Assembly: GCF_001437425.1 (NCBI RefSeq)
Contig: NZ_JQCD01000024.1
Span: 366,213-430,212, forward strand
DNA: 64,000 bases
Direction of reading: 5' to 3'
DNA from: Weissella minor
GTDB lineage: Bacteria; Bacillota; Bacilli; Lactobacillales; Lactobacillaceae
Part shown: piece by piece, positions 1 through 8,641 of the stretch
How positions within the stretch are numbered: position 1 is the first letter of the stretch
Layout of the letters: the number at the start of each line of letters is the position of its first letter
The notes under the pieces: model-generated
What the model was told of the DNA's origin: nothing
Database searches by the model: none
What the model saw: the letters and a program-made list of their open reading frames with translations, nothing else
Position numbers and translations under genes: made by a program

Positions 1-411
1 GAAGTGGATATGGTCATTAATGTTGGTGAACTAAAAGCTGGCAAAACTGATATGGTGACAGATGAAATTCAACAGTTAGCGACTGCAGCGCATGAACATG
101 GTGCCATTCTAAAGGTCATTATCGAAACGGCCTTATTAACCAATGATGAAATCATTGCTGCAAGTCAAGCTACGCTTGATGGTGGGGCTGATTTTGTTAA
201 GACATCAACTGGTTTTTCAACTGGTGGTGCTAAGGTGGAAGATGTGAAATTAATGCGTGAAACGGTTGGGCCTGACTTAGGCGTAAAGGCTTCTGGTGGC
301 ATTCATTCACGCCAAGATGCACAAGCAATGATTGATGCTGGCGCCACACGATTAGGTGTTAGTGCATCAGTTGCGATTATGAATGATCAAACCGCAACTG
401 GAAATTATTAA
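1..411 (+). CDS. deoC: Deoxyribose-phosphate aldolase, 3' part (5' end outside window)
   Basis: The reading frame is open from base 1, so the gene enters from the left and only its last 136 codons are present. DeoC cleaves 2-deoxyribose-5-phosphate to glyceraldehyde-3-phosphate and acetaldehyde in the cytosol, the last step of deoxynucleoside catabolism. The segment contains [12 protein letters not shown] and the FVKTSTGF motif that carries the Schiff-base lysine, followed by the usual [10 protein letters not shown] strand. A strong terminator follows, so it ends its own transcript although deoB, deoD and pdp of the same pathway come next. Confidence 0.95.
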   Translation, partial: EVDMVINVGELKAGKTDMVTDEIQQLATAAHEHGAILKVIIETALLTNDEIIAASQATLDGGADFVKTSTGFSTGGAKVEDVKLMRETVGPDLGVKASGGIHSRQDAQAMIDAGATRLGVSASVAIMNDQTATGNY

Positions 412-421
412 TTTTTTACTG

Positions 422-447
422 AGGTAGATTTGGATCTACCTTTTATT
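422..447 (+). terminator. Intrinsic terminator after deoC
   Basis: AGGTAGAT and ATCTACCT form a perfect 8-bp stem with a TTGG loop, followed by TTTATTT. It separates deoC from deoB. Confidence 0.85.
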
Positions 448-458
448 TAGCTTGATAA

Positions 459-472
459 TGTAAGCGTTTACA
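459..472 (+). promoter_or_regulatory. cre box (CcpA site) upstream of deoB
   Basis: TGTAAGCGTTTACA is palindromic and matches the cre consensus TGWAARCGYTWNCW at all positions. It lies between the deoC terminator and the deoB start, about 20 bp before the ATG. CcpA binding here would repress or roadblock nucleoside catabolism when glucose is present. The match is seen in sequence; the regulation is inferred from the known role of cre sites in Firmicutes. Confidence 0.8.
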
Positions 473-492
473 AGTTAGGAAGAGTGAGAAAT

Positions 493-1692
493 ATGGCATA
501 TAAGCGAATTTTTGGGATTGTTTTAGATTCTGTTGGTATTGGTGCGGCACCGGATGCTGAAAAGTATGGTGATGTTGGATCAGATACGCTTGGACATATT
601 GGCGCAGCCTTTGCAGGTGATTGGTCATTACCCAATTTACAGCGGTTAGGGTTAGGAAATATAAGGACCGACAACCCGATTCCAGGGGTGAGCCCCATTG
701 CAGAACCAATGGGATATTTTGGAAGGATGCAAGAAAATTCGGCAGGTAAAGATAGTATGGATGGCCATTGGGAAATGATGGGTTTGCCTGTTGAAACGGA
801 ACTCGCCACATATCCGGAGGGGTTTCCAGATGATTTAATCACTAAACTAGCTGAATTTTCTAAACATCCGATTTTAGTGAATAAGCCCTATTCAGGAACG
901 GATGTTATTCGAGACTATGGCGATGAAGCTGTGGCGCAAAAGGCCTTAATTGTCTATACATCTGGTGATTCTGTCTTACAAATTGCAGCTCACGAGTCAG
1001 TCATTCCCGTTGAGGAATTGTATCGTATTTGTGAATATGCTCGAAGCTTAGTGAATGAAGCCCCTAATTTAATCGGACGCGTGATTGCCCGGCCATTTAT
1101 TGGATTAGATGCTGAAAGTTACACGCGCACATCAAACAGACATGATTTTACGCTTAAGCCAACGGGCGTTACTGACTTAAATCGTTTGACAGATGCGGGT
1201 GTTAAAGTAATTGGTATCGGAAAGATTAACGATATTTTTTCAGGAGAAGGTATTACAGAAGGCTACCATACTGAGTCAAATATGGACGGTATGGATCATG
1301 TTGATCAAGCTTTGGAACAAGCATTTACTGGTTTTTGTTTTACGAATCTTGTTGATTTTGATGCGATGTATGGACATCGACGTGACCCAATTGGTATGGG
1401 AAATGCTTTGATGGCCTTTGATCAACGTTTAGGTCATGTTTTGGATGCATTAAAACCAGATGATTTACTCATCATGACGGCAGATCACGGAAATGACCCT
1501 GGATTTAAAGGGACTGATCATACCCGTGAATTAGTGCCACTTTTGGCTTATTCACCATCAATGCAACATGGTGAAACATTGGATTTACGTACGACATTTT
1601 CTGATTTTGGGCAAACCATTTTGGAGAATTTCAATGTGCCAGCTGGCCCATTTGGAAAGAGTTTTTTGACAGCAATCAATCAAGAAAATTAA
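493..1692 (+). CDS. deoB: Phosphopentomutase
   Basis: DeoB interconverts (deoxy)ribose-1-phosphate and (deoxy)ribose-5-phosphate, linking nucleoside phosphorolysis to DeoC and the pentose phosphate pathway. The 399-residue protein has the alkaline-phosphatase-fold metal motifs: [11 protein letters not shown] near the N-terminus and TADHGNDP followed by GTDHTRE near the C-terminus. The length is normal for the family. ATG 493 was chosen because AGGAAG lies 10 bases upstream; an in-frame GTG at 484 sits only 1 base after that SD. It is followed 11 bp later by deoD, so deoB-deoD-pdp is one operon. Confidence 0.95.
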   Translation: MAYKRIFGIVLDSVGIGAAPDAEKYGDVGSDTLGHIGAAFAGDWSLPNLQRLGLGNIRTDNPIPGVSPIAEPMGYFGRMQENSAGKDSMDGHWEMMGLPVETELATYPEGFPDDLITKLAEFSKHPILVNKPYSGTDVIRDYGDEAVAQKALIVYTSGDSVLQIAAHESVIPVEELYRICEYARSLVNEAPNLIGRVIARPFIGLDAESYTRTSNRHDFTLKPTGVTDLNRLTDAGVKVIGIGKINDIFSGEGITEGYHTESNMDGMDHVDQALEQAFTGFCFTNLVDFDAMYGHRRDPIGMGNALMAFDQRLGHVLDALKPDDLLIMTADHGNDPGFKGTDHTRELVPLLAYSPSMQHGETLDLRTTFSDFGQTILENFNVPAGPFGKSFLTAINQEN

Positions 1693-1703
1693 GAGGGACA
1701 ATC

Positions 1704-2411
1704 ATGACAACACATATTAATGCAAAAATGGGCGATTACGCAGAAACTGTGCTTTTACCGGGTGATCCACTCCGAGCTAAATTTATTGCTGATACATTTT
1801 TAGAAGACGTTGTGCAAGTAAATGAAGTGCGTGGCGCGTTAGGCTTCACTGGCACGTATAAAGGAAAGCGTATCTCGGTACAAGGTTCTGGAATGGGAAT
1901 TCCGTCCATGTCAATTTACATTAACGAGTTAGTCTCAGCCTTTGGTGTGAAGAATATTATCCGTGTGGGCTCATTTGGCGCTATGGCTGACAATATTGCG
2001 TTGGGGGATGTTGTTTTGGCATCTGGTGCATCAACTGATTCTGCTGTGATTGCTCAGACTTTTGGACCGGGCATTTACTGGTCAGCATTACCAGACTTTG
2101 AATTGCTTGATACAGCCTACCATCAAGCACAAGCAATGAATGTGCCAGTAAAGGTAGGAAATATTTTTGCAGCCGACCGATTCTATAATGACGAAATTGA
2201 TATGGATAAGTTAAAGGACTACGGCGTATTAGGAACAGAAATGGAAGCAGCCGGATTATACCTACTCGGTTCAAAATTAAAGTTTAGAGCGTTGGATATT
2301 TTAACTGCATCAGATCATATTTATCGTGATGAAGCCTTATCAGCGCAAGAACGACAAACTAGTTTCAAAGACATGATGTTGGTTGCATTGGAAACAAGCT
2401 TAAAATTCTAG
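1704..2411 (+). CDS. deoD: Purine-nucleoside phosphorylase, DeoD type
   Basis: It phosphorolyses purine (deoxy)ribonucleosides to the base and (deoxy)ribose-1-phosphate, the substrate of DeoB. The 235-residue length is that of the hexameric bacterial DeoD class. Recognisable motifs are LPGDPLRAKFIAD at the N-terminus (phosphate site), GSGMGIPSMSIY, EMEAAGLY and TASDHI (nucleoside site, with the catalytic Asp). An SD-like AGAGGGA precedes the ATG, and the gene lies 11 bp after deoB and 15 bp before pdp. Confidence 0.95.
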   Translation: MTTHINAKMGDYAETVLLPGDPLRAKFIADTFLEDVVQVNEVRGALGFTGTYKGKRISVQGSGMGIPSMSIYINELVSAFGVKNIIRVGSFGAMADNIALGDVVLASGASTDSAVIAQTFGPGIYWSALPDFELLDTAYHQAQAMNVPVKVGNIFAADRFYNDEIDMDKLKDYGVLGTEMEAAGLYLLGSKLKFRALDILTASDHIYRDEALSAQERQTSFKDMMLVALETSLKF

Positions 2412-2426
2412 CTGAAGGTGATTAAA

Positions 2427-3722
2427 ATGAAAATGGTTGAGCTTTTAATGAAAAAACGGAATGGGTCTGCCTTAACAACAGCTGAAATCAACTATATTAT
2501 TGAAGCCTATACAGCGGGACATATTCCTGATTATCAAATGAGTGCTTTTTTAATGGCGGTATTTTTCAATGAAATGAATATTGATGAACGAACTGCTTTA
2601 ACGAATGCTATGATGCAATCAGGGGACGTTTTAGATTTGTCCGATATTCCTGGGATTAAAGTTGATAAACATTCAACAGGGGGCGTTGGAGATAAGACGA
2701 GTTTACCGTTAGCATCCATGGTGGCAGCACTTGATATTAAAGTACCCATGATTTCAGGCCGTGGACTGGGACATACAGGTGGGACCCTAGATAAGTTAGA
2801 GTCAATTCCAGGTTTTCGCGTTGATTTATCAGAAGCTGAATTTAAAGACCAAATTCGACATGTGGGGACAGCAATTGTGTCCGCTACTGGCGATATTGCA
2901 CCAGCAGATCGTAAGATTTATGCATTAAGAGATGTTACGGCAACTGTTGATTCAATTTCTTTGATATCAAGTTCGATTATGTCCAAAAAGTTAGCGACGG
3001 GTAATGATGCACTAGTACTTGATGTGAAAACCGGTTCTGGGGCATTTATGAAAACACCAGAGGCATCTAAAGCGTTAGCTGAATCTCTAATCAATATAGG
3101 TGAAGCCGCAGGATTACAAATGCGAGCGGTTATTTCAGACATGAACCAGCCGCTTGGTCGTGAAATTGGAAATCGTTTGGAAATTGTCGAAACCATTGAA
3201 ATGTTAAAGGGACAAGGGCCGGACGATCTGATTGAATTGTGCCTTAGTTTAGGCGCACCAATGGTTGTTATGGCCGGTAAAGCGAGTGATGAAGTGCAAG
3301 CACGCCAACAACTATTAGATACACTTAATACTGGAGCAGCTTTAGCAAAATTTGAAGCGATGATTATTGCACAAGGTGGCAATCCGGCGGTGATAGATGA
3401 TTATGCTTTAATGCCATTAGCAAAATATGATATTGATCTAAAAGCCACCCAAACAGGAAAAATTAGTCAGTTTGATGCTGATGCGCTAGGGATGGCAGCA
3501 TTGGCCCTAGGTGGTGGTCGTGCAACGAAGGAAGATCAGATTGATTATAGCGTTGGCATTACGATGCATAAGAAACTGGGGGATGCTGTTGTAGCAGGAG
3601 AGCCTATTTTAACTTTACATGCGAATAAGGCAGATGTATCTCAAGAATTGGCTGATTTAGCGGCGCATATTGAAATTTCAAAAACAGCAGAAGTGCCACC
3701 CTTAATTCATTTTGTTTTATAA
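2427..3722 (+). CDS. pdp: Pyrimidine-nucleoside phosphorylase
   Basis: It phosphorolyses uridine, deoxyuridine and thymidine, giving (deoxy)ribose-1-phosphate for DeoB. The 431-residue protein starts MKMVELLMKKRNG and carries the family signature KHSTGGVGDKTS near residue 80 and the GRGLGHTGGTLDKLE segment just after it. ATG 2427 was chosen over the in-frame GTG at 2418 because AAGGTG lies 6 bases upstream of it and other members start at this residue. It is the last gene of the deoB-deoD-pdp operon and ends in a terminator. Confidence 0.93.
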   Translation: MKMVELLMKKRNGSALTTAEINYIIEAYTAGHIPDYQMSAFLMAVFFNEMNIDERTALTNAMMQSGDVLDLSDIPGIKVDKHSTGGVGDKTSLPLASMVAALDIKVPMISGRGLGHTGGTLDKLESIPGFRVDLSEAEFKDQIRHVGTAIVSATGDIAPADRKIYALRDVTATVDSISLISSSIMSKKLATGNDALVLDVKTGSGAFMKTPEASKALAESLINIGEAAGLQMRAVISDMNQPLGREIGNRLEIVETIEMLKGQGPDDLIELCLSLGAPMVVMAGKASDEVQARQQLLDTLNTGAALAKFEAMIIAQGGNPAVIDDYALMPLAKYDIDLKATQTGKISQFDADALGMAALALGGGRATKEDQIDYSVGITMHKKLGDAVVAGEPILTLHANKADVSQELADLAAHIEISKTAEVPPLIHFVL

Positions 3723-3727
3723 ACACT

Positions 3728-3759
3728 AAAAAGCGGATCCGAATTGGATCCGCTTTTTT
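3728..3759. terminator. Bidirectional terminator between pdp and the LysR gene
   Basis: AAAAAGCGGATCC and GGATCCGCTTTTT form a 13-bp perfect stem with a 5-base loop. Both ends are A/T runs, so it can serve pdp on + and the LysR gene on -. Confidence 0.9.
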
Positions 3760-3770
3760 AGTTTGCTTTG

Positions 3771-4640
3771 TTAATGCAATGTATTAAGTAGCTGTTCGAT
3801 TTCATCAGTTAATGGATTAGCTTGAAGTCGACTGATAGCATAGACATTAAAAGTCGGGATATCGGGGTCAGTTAAGTTGATTTGCTTGAGGTCAGCATCA
3901 TTATCATTCAGTGCCAACGGCGTGATAAAACTCATACCACCATGTTGGCGGACGAGATTTTTTAAGAGCGCTAAATTACTTGTTTGATAACTGACGGTTG
4001 GATGTATCTGATACTTCTCACTCAGTTCATTAAAAACAGCATGATGGACAAAACTTTCGTTTAATAAAATAAAGTTTTGTTTGTCTAAGTCTTTGAAAGA
4101 TAATTCATCAGGCGCTTGTTTATCAGCACTAATTAAAACAAACGGATATGAATTAATCTTTTGAATTTTAACATCTTTTAGTCCCTTTGGTTCGCTGGGA
4201 GCACCAATTAATGCCATATCTAATTGACCTAAATTGACTTTATCTAACAGATTAATACTGCCTTCTTCAAGTGTTTGAACGTGTTCAATGAGGTGATGAC
4301 TCAGTAATAAATAACTGATTTGGTCGGCATAATAAGTCGCAATGATGGGTGGTAGACCAATGGTAATTTTTTGCTCGGTTTGAAGTGTGATTTCTGATTG
4401 AGCAAAATTGTATTCAGCTAAAATTTTTTGAGCAGCTAAATATAAAGTTGTTCCAGCAGACGTTAAGGTAACAGTTTTGTGGGACTGATCACGGATAATT
4501 AGACTCGCACCAAAGTGTTTTTCTAATCGCTTAATTGCATATGTCACGCTTGGCTGCGTGATTGAAAAATGATTGGCAACGGCAGTAAAAGAATGTTTAT
4601 CTGCTAAAAGCACAAAGTATTTTAAATCATTAATATTCAT
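3771..4640 (-). CDS. mleR: LysR-family regulator, probable regulator of malolactic fermentation
   Basis: The 289-residue protein begins MNINDLKYFVLLADKHSFTAVANHFSITQPSVT, a typical LysR winged-helix domain (residues 1-60), followed by a substrate-binding-like effector domain. ATG 4640 has AGGAGG 5 bases upstream; longer in-frame starts lack this. It is divergent from the malolactic enzyme gene, the arrangement known for mleR/mleS in Lactococcus and Oenococcus, so it probably activates that gene, with L-malate as the likely signal. The symbol rests on this context. Confidence 0.75.
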   Translation of the reverse strand: MNINDLKYFVLLADKHSFTAVANHFSITQPSVTYAIKRLEKHFGASLIIRDQSHKTVTLTSAGTTLYLAAQKILAEYNFAQSEITLQTEQKITIGLPPIIATYYADQISYLLLSHHLIEHVQTLEEGSINLLDKVNLGQLDMALIGAPSEPKGLKDVKIQKINSYPFVLISADKQAPDELSFKDLDKQNFILLNESFVHHAVFNELSEKYQIHPTVSYQTSNLALLKNLVRQHGGMSFITPLALNDNDADLKQINLTDPDIPTFNVYAISRLQANPLTDEIEQLLNTLH

Positions 4641-4657
4641 GAAAGTCCTCCTGTCAT

Positions 4658-4716
4658 ATAAGTATAATTTATTATAACATGGTCGTTTGACTATAAAATT
4701 TATGACCAACTACAAT
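4658..4716 (+). promoter_or_regulatory. Malolactic gene promoter with LysR box
   Basis: TTGACT at 4687-4692 and TACAAT at 4711-4716 are spaced by 18 bp and lie 42 bp before the malolactic gene start. Just upstream, ATAA-N7-TTAT at 4658-4672 contains a T-N11-A dyad typical of LysR binding sites, placed between the divergent genes. Activation by the LysR protein is inferred. Confidence 0.6.
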
Positions 4717-4758
4717 CAATGTATGAACACAAGCACTAATAATAATGGAGGCGTGAAA

Positions 4759-6381
4759 ATGCGTGGATATGAAGTATTGAATAACCCATTTATGAATAAA
4801 GGTACGGCTTTTACGGAGCAAGAAAGAAACACTTTGGGGCTAACAGGACTACTCCCTAGTCATGTGCAAACAATTGATGAACAAGCTGATCAAGCTTATA
4901 AGCAATACCAAGCAAAACAAACCAATTTAGAAAAGCATTTGTACTTATCACAAATTTTCAACGAAAATCGAACATTATTCTTTAATTTACTAGATAAGCA
5001 TGTGGCAGAATTCATGCCAGTTGTTTATGATCCAACAATTGCCGATTCGATTGAAAATTATTCAGACTTGTTTGTGAATCCACAAAATGCAGCATTCTTG
5101 GATATTAATCATCCTGAAAATATTGAAGCAACTTTAGAAAATGCAGCCGATGGTCGTGACATCGAATTGATGGTTGTTACTGATGCAGAGGGAATTTTAG
5201 GTATCGGTGATTGGGGTGTGCAAGGTGTCGATATTGCCGTGGGTAAATTAATGGTTTACACAGCTGCTGCAGGAATTGATCCCAGTCGTGTGTTGCCTGT
5301 TTCAATTGATGCGGGAACAGATCGTCAAAGTTTATTGGATGATGAAGGCTATCTTGGTAACAGTCAGGCTCGTGACCGTGGTGATGATTATTTCGCCTTC
5401 GTTGATAAATTTGTTAAAACAGCACAAAATCTATTTCCACATATGTACCTACATTTTGAGGACTTTGGTCGATCAACGGCAACTAAGATTTTGAACACGT
5501 ATAAAGCAGATTGGCCAACCTTTAATGATGATATTCAAGGAACCGGAATTGTGGTAACAGCTGCGGTTCTCGGGGCATTAGCCATTACAGGTGAAGACAT
5601 TAAAGATCAAATCTATTTGACCTATGGTGCAGGCTCTGCTGGAACTGGTATTGCAAATCGTGTGCTGGCTGAATTTATGCAACAAGGACTTACTGAAGAA
5701 GAAGCACGTCAGCGTTTCTATATGGTTGATAAGCAAGGTTTGTTATTTGATGACGACGACACATTAACTGACGAACAACGACCTTTTGCACGTTCAAAAT
5801 CAGAATTTGAAAATGCGAGCGAGTTGACCAATTTAACTGCGGTTGTTAAAGCTGTGAAACCAACTGTCCTTGTTGGAACATCGACAAATCCAGGTTCATT
5901 TACACAAGAAATTGTGACCGAAATGGTTGCAAATACGCCTCATCCAAAAATTTTCCCATTGTCAAATCCAACGCGTTTGCATGAAGCCATGCCAGATGAC
6001 ATTCTTAAGTGGTCAGATGGAAAGGCGCTTGTTGCAGCCGGTGTTCCGGTAGACCCAGTTACATACAATGGTGTTAAATATGACATTGGGCAAGCAAATA
6101 ATATGCTTGTTTATCCAGGACTTGGACTTGGAACAATCGTTTCACAAGCTAAGGTTTTGTCAGACGGTATGATTTCTGCTGCAGCGCATGCATTAGGTGG
6201 AATGGTGGATGCTAGTCAACCTGGGGCACCAGTATTGCCTCCCGTATCAAGCTTGCGAGAAATGTCAGAACGTGTTGCGGTGGCGGTGGCTCAAGAAGCC
6301 GTTGATGAAGGAATCAATCGTCAAACGTTATCAGACATTCAAGCTGCAGTGAAGCAAGCTGAATGGATACCTGAATATTAA
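4759..6381 (+). CDS. mleS: Malolactic enzyme
   Basis: It decarboxylates L-malate directly to L-lactate and CO2 using bound NAD+ and Mn2+, which raises cytosolic pH and helps generate proton motive force. The 540-residue length equals that of Lactococcus MleS. Strongly conserved stretches include [12 protein letters not shown] at the start, [39 protein letters not shown], a [10 protein letters not shown] nucleotide-binding loop and [18 protein letters not shown] 4759 has GGAGG 7 bases upstream. The malate permease gene that usually follows is absent here; an opposite-strand exporter comes next. Confidence 0.93.
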   Translation: MRGYEVLNNPFMNKGTAFTEQERNTLGLTGLLPSHVQTIDEQADQAYKQYQAKQTNLEKHLYLSQIFNENRTLFFNLLDKHVAEFMPVVYDPTIADSIENYSDLFVNPQNAAFLDINHPENIEATLENAADGRDIELMVVTDAEGILGIGDWGVQGVDIAVGKLMVYTAAAGIDPSRVLPVSIDAGTDRQSLLDDEGYLGNSQARDRGDDYFAFVDKFVKTAQNLFPHMYLHFEDFGRSTATKILNTYKADWPTFNDDIQGTGIVVTAAVLGALAITGEDIKDQIYLTYGAGSAGTGIANRVLAEFMQQGLTEEEARQRFYMVDKQGLLFDDDDTLTDEQRPFARSKSEFENASELTNLTAVVKAVKPTVLVGTSTNPGSFTQEIVTEMVANTPHPKIFPLSNPTRLHEAMPDDILKWSDGKALVAAGVPVDPVTYNGVKYDIGQANNMLVYPGLGLGTIVSQAKVLSDGMISAAAHALGGMVDASQPGAPVLPPVSSLREMSERVAVAVAQEAVDEGINRQTLSDIQAAVKQAEWIPEY

Positions 6382-6414
6382 TTAATACGCAGTTTAATAA
6401 AAATAATTTATATG

Positions 6415-6457
6415 AAAAAGTCTATTTTCAGTAGGTGTGCTGAAAATAGACTTTTTT
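6415..6457. terminator. Bidirectional terminator after mleS
   Basis: AAAAGTCTATTTTCAG and CTGAAAATAGACTTTT form a 16-bp perfect stem with an 8-base loop and A/T runs on both sides. It serves mleS and the convergent exporter gene. Confidence 0.9.
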
Positions 6458-6500
6458 GTTATTTGAAAATAATTGTATATATCGTTTCTGCTTATCCGTT

Positions 6501-7904
6501 TTAAGCTTTTGTTCGATCTGTTAGCATAAATGCTGGCAGAATAATTAAAAATCCTAATCCAGCCGTAACGAAAAATCCAAGGTGATAGGCATCTAATAAT
6601 TGTGCTTTTTCTACAATCTGATTTGATGCGAGGTAACTTGATACAACAGTTGCGACAACAGCAACACCTAAAGCGTTTCCTAGTTGTTCAAAGAGTTTAG
6701 ATCCTAAAGAAGATGCCGCTGATTCTTTTTTAGCGATACCGACAAATGTATCGGCTTGAACAGCTGACTTAATGGCAGCGCCACCGATTCCTCTAATAAA
6801 CAAAATCATTCCAATGCTTAGATAACTTGTTGTTGCAGTAACGTAAGCGAAGGGGATTGTCGTTAGAAATGTCAAAATCGTTCCAACGATGACAACCCAT
6901 TTAGCTCCAATGTTGTCTATCATTTTACCAATTAAACCACGTGAAACTAACATACCAATGCTTTGCGGAATCAATGCCAATGAAGCAATTAAAATGGAAT
7001 CATGTCTTACATCTTGTAGGTACAAGGGAAGTAAGAGGATGGGACCAGTTGTCACAAATCCAGCTAACAAATTAATAATCATTGCTCCAGAATAATTGCG
7101 GTGAGTAAATAAGCGTAATGGTAAAACGGCATCTGTTTTTTTCAATGCATACAAGATATAGAGTATCGAGAATATGATACCGGAACCAATCCAGCTTAAT
7201 GTGCTTAAGTTCCAAAACGTTCCTAAATGACTTGTTGTGACAATGCCATACACGATTAGAGTAGATGCTAATAGTAATAGAACGACACCAATGAAATCAA
7301 ATGTTGCATTTTTATTTTTAGGTGAAACTTGAGGAACATACTTGTAAAGGGCATAGCATGCAATGATCATGATTGGGATATTTACTAGGAACATCCAGCG
7401 CCATGAAAATAAATCAATAATTACACCACCAATAATCGGACCAAGCATCGGACCAAGCGTCATTGGTAATCCAATGATTGCCATAGCTTTTCCCATATTG
7501 TTGCCGCCAAATAAATCAGCTAGCAATGTAAACATGATTGGCATTAACATACCGGCAGCAAAACCTTGAAAAATTCTAAAGACGATTAAACTATCAACAT
7601 TCCATGCTAAACCAGCAAATAACGAGGCGATGCCAAAAGTAACTTCTGCCCAAAAATAAACTAGCGTTCCCGAATAATGTTCTACTAACCAACTGGAGAA
7701 GGGAATCGCAGCTCCCATTGCTAAAATGTATGCGGTAATCACCCATTGCATTGCATCTAATGGCTTTTGAAAGGCACTTGCTAATTGGTTTATACCCATA
7801 TTTACCATAGTTGAATCTAGCATTGGCGCCATAATGCCAAGCACTAGAATCCAAGCAATTTTTTTATATTCATTTGGTAAAGTTTCAGATTGTTTATGGT
7901 TCAT
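6501..7904 (-). CDS. MFS drug exporter, DHA2 (EmrB/QacA) type
   Basis: This 467-residue membrane protein has about 14 hydrophobic segments and the DHA2 signature MLDSTMVNMGINQLASAF in TM1, with GLPMTLGPMLGPIIGG (motif C, antiporter type) near residue 155. Such proteins expel lipophilic drugs or dyes in exchange for protons; the substrate cannot be read from sequence. ATG 7904 has AGGAG 8 bases upstream, and that SD lies inside a 16-bp inverted repeat. It is directly downstream of a marR gene that probably represses it. Confidence 0.85.
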   Translation of the reverse strand: MNHKQSETLPNEYKKIAWILVLGIMAPMLDSTMVNMGINQLASAFQKPLDAMQWVITAYILAMGAAIPFSSWLVEHYSGTLVYFWAEVTFGIASLFAGLAWNVDSLIVFRIFQGFAAGMLMPIMFTLLADLFGGNNMGKAMAIIGLPMTLGPMLGPIIGGVIIDLFSWRWMFLVNIPIMIIACYALYKYVPQVSPKNKNATFDFIGVVLLLLASTLIVYGIVTTSHLGTFWNLSTLSWIGSGIIFSILYILYALKKTDAVLPLRLFTHRNYSGAMIINLLAGFVTTGPILLLPLYLQDVRHDSILIASLALIPQSIGMLVSRGLIGKMIDNIGAKWVVIVGTILTFLTTIPFAYVTATTSYLSIGMILFIRGIGGAAIKSAVQADTFVGIAKKESAASSLGSKLFEQLGNALGVAVVATVVSSYLASNQIVEKAQLLDAYHLGFFVTAGLGFLIILPAFMLTDRTKA

Positions 7905-7906
7905 AT

Positions 7907-7978
7907 AAAAACTCCTATTATTTTTTTGTTTCCTTGTCAACAAAATAAATAATAGGAGTTTTTTGTTTCCTTGTCAAC
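7907..7978 (-). promoter_or_regulatory. MarR-type operator/promoter with SD-sequestering inverted repeat
   Basis: Read on the minus strand, GTTGACAAGGAAACAAAAAA occurs twice (from 7978 and from 7941), 37 bp apart. The first copy supplies TTGACA (7977-7972), which is 17 bp from TATTAT (7954-7949), a near-ideal sigma-A promoter. The bases 7948-7963 and 7907-7922 form a perfect 16-bp inverted repeat that includes the exporter's AGGAG. Initiation near 7942 leaves out the upstream arm, whereas read-through from marR includes it. The layout is seen; the switch is inferred. Confidence 0.65.
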
Positions 7979-7982
7979 TAAA

Positions 7983-8426
7983 TTAATTTAAATCATTTAA
8001 ATGATCTGTTAATTTTTTCCCAAATGAAATGATTGTTTGGAAATCTTCATCTGTTAAGCTATTAAAAATAGACGCATCTCGTTCGTTAATACTACCTAAG
8101 AATTCATGATGTTTTGTATAAATGTCTTTTCCTGTTTGAGTTAGTCTAAGTAATCTCGTTTTTTGATTAACTTCACTTTGATAATCCTCAATAAAAGTCT
8201 TTTCAATTAGTTTATTTACTAATTTAGTCACACCGCCACGTGTCATATTAGACTTTGCTGCTAATTCAGTTACATTTGGATCTGTTAAATCACCGATAAG
8301 TGCAATCATTTCAATTTCAGAATGTTTTAAATTTCCAAAATAAGATTTACCTTGTACTTGATTGATTAATGAAAATTGATTTAATAATTCTGCATATACT
8401 GAGATAAATTGGGATTCTCTAGTCAT
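7983..8426 (-). CDS. MarR-family transcriptional regulator
   Basis: The 147-residue protein has the MarR winged helix: LKHSEIEMIALIGDLTDPNVTELAAKSNMTRGGVTKLVNKLIEKTFIED at about residues 34-82, followed by the wing and a C-terminal dimerisation helix. AAGGAG precedes the ATG. Its stop codon lies 5 bp from the repeated operator of the downstream DHA2 exporter, so local repression released by a drug-like ligand is the likely role. Confidence 0.85.
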   Translation of the reverse strand: MTRESQFISVYAELLNQFSLINQVQGKSYFGNLKHSEIEMIALIGDLTDPNVTELAAKSNMTRGGVTKLVNKLIEKTFIEDYQSEVNQKTRLLRLTQTGKDIYTKHHEFLGSINERDASIFNSLTDEDFQTIISFGKKLTDHLNDLN

Positions 8427-8554
8427 AAGAAATTTCTCCTTAAAGTAATACGATATAATGTGAGTATACCATGCAAGTAAAGGTGTGAATTCATAATAAA
8501 GGCATAGATAGACTATAGGAAGTAGGGGGCTACGACTAAGTTAAAAATAGTAAA

Positions 8555-8583
8555 TTGATATACCTTTAAAACGGGGGTATAAT
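8555..8583 (+). promoter_or_regulatory. Sigma-A promoter for the GT-C-like membrane protein gene
   Basis: TTGATA (8555-8560) and a perfect TATAAT (8578-8583) are spaced by 17 bp, 58 bp before the start codon. Confidence 0.7.
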
Positions 8584-8641
8584 TAACTATTAGTGTAAAA
8601 AATTACTGATACGAGCTAGATAAAATGATGGAGTCGGAAAA

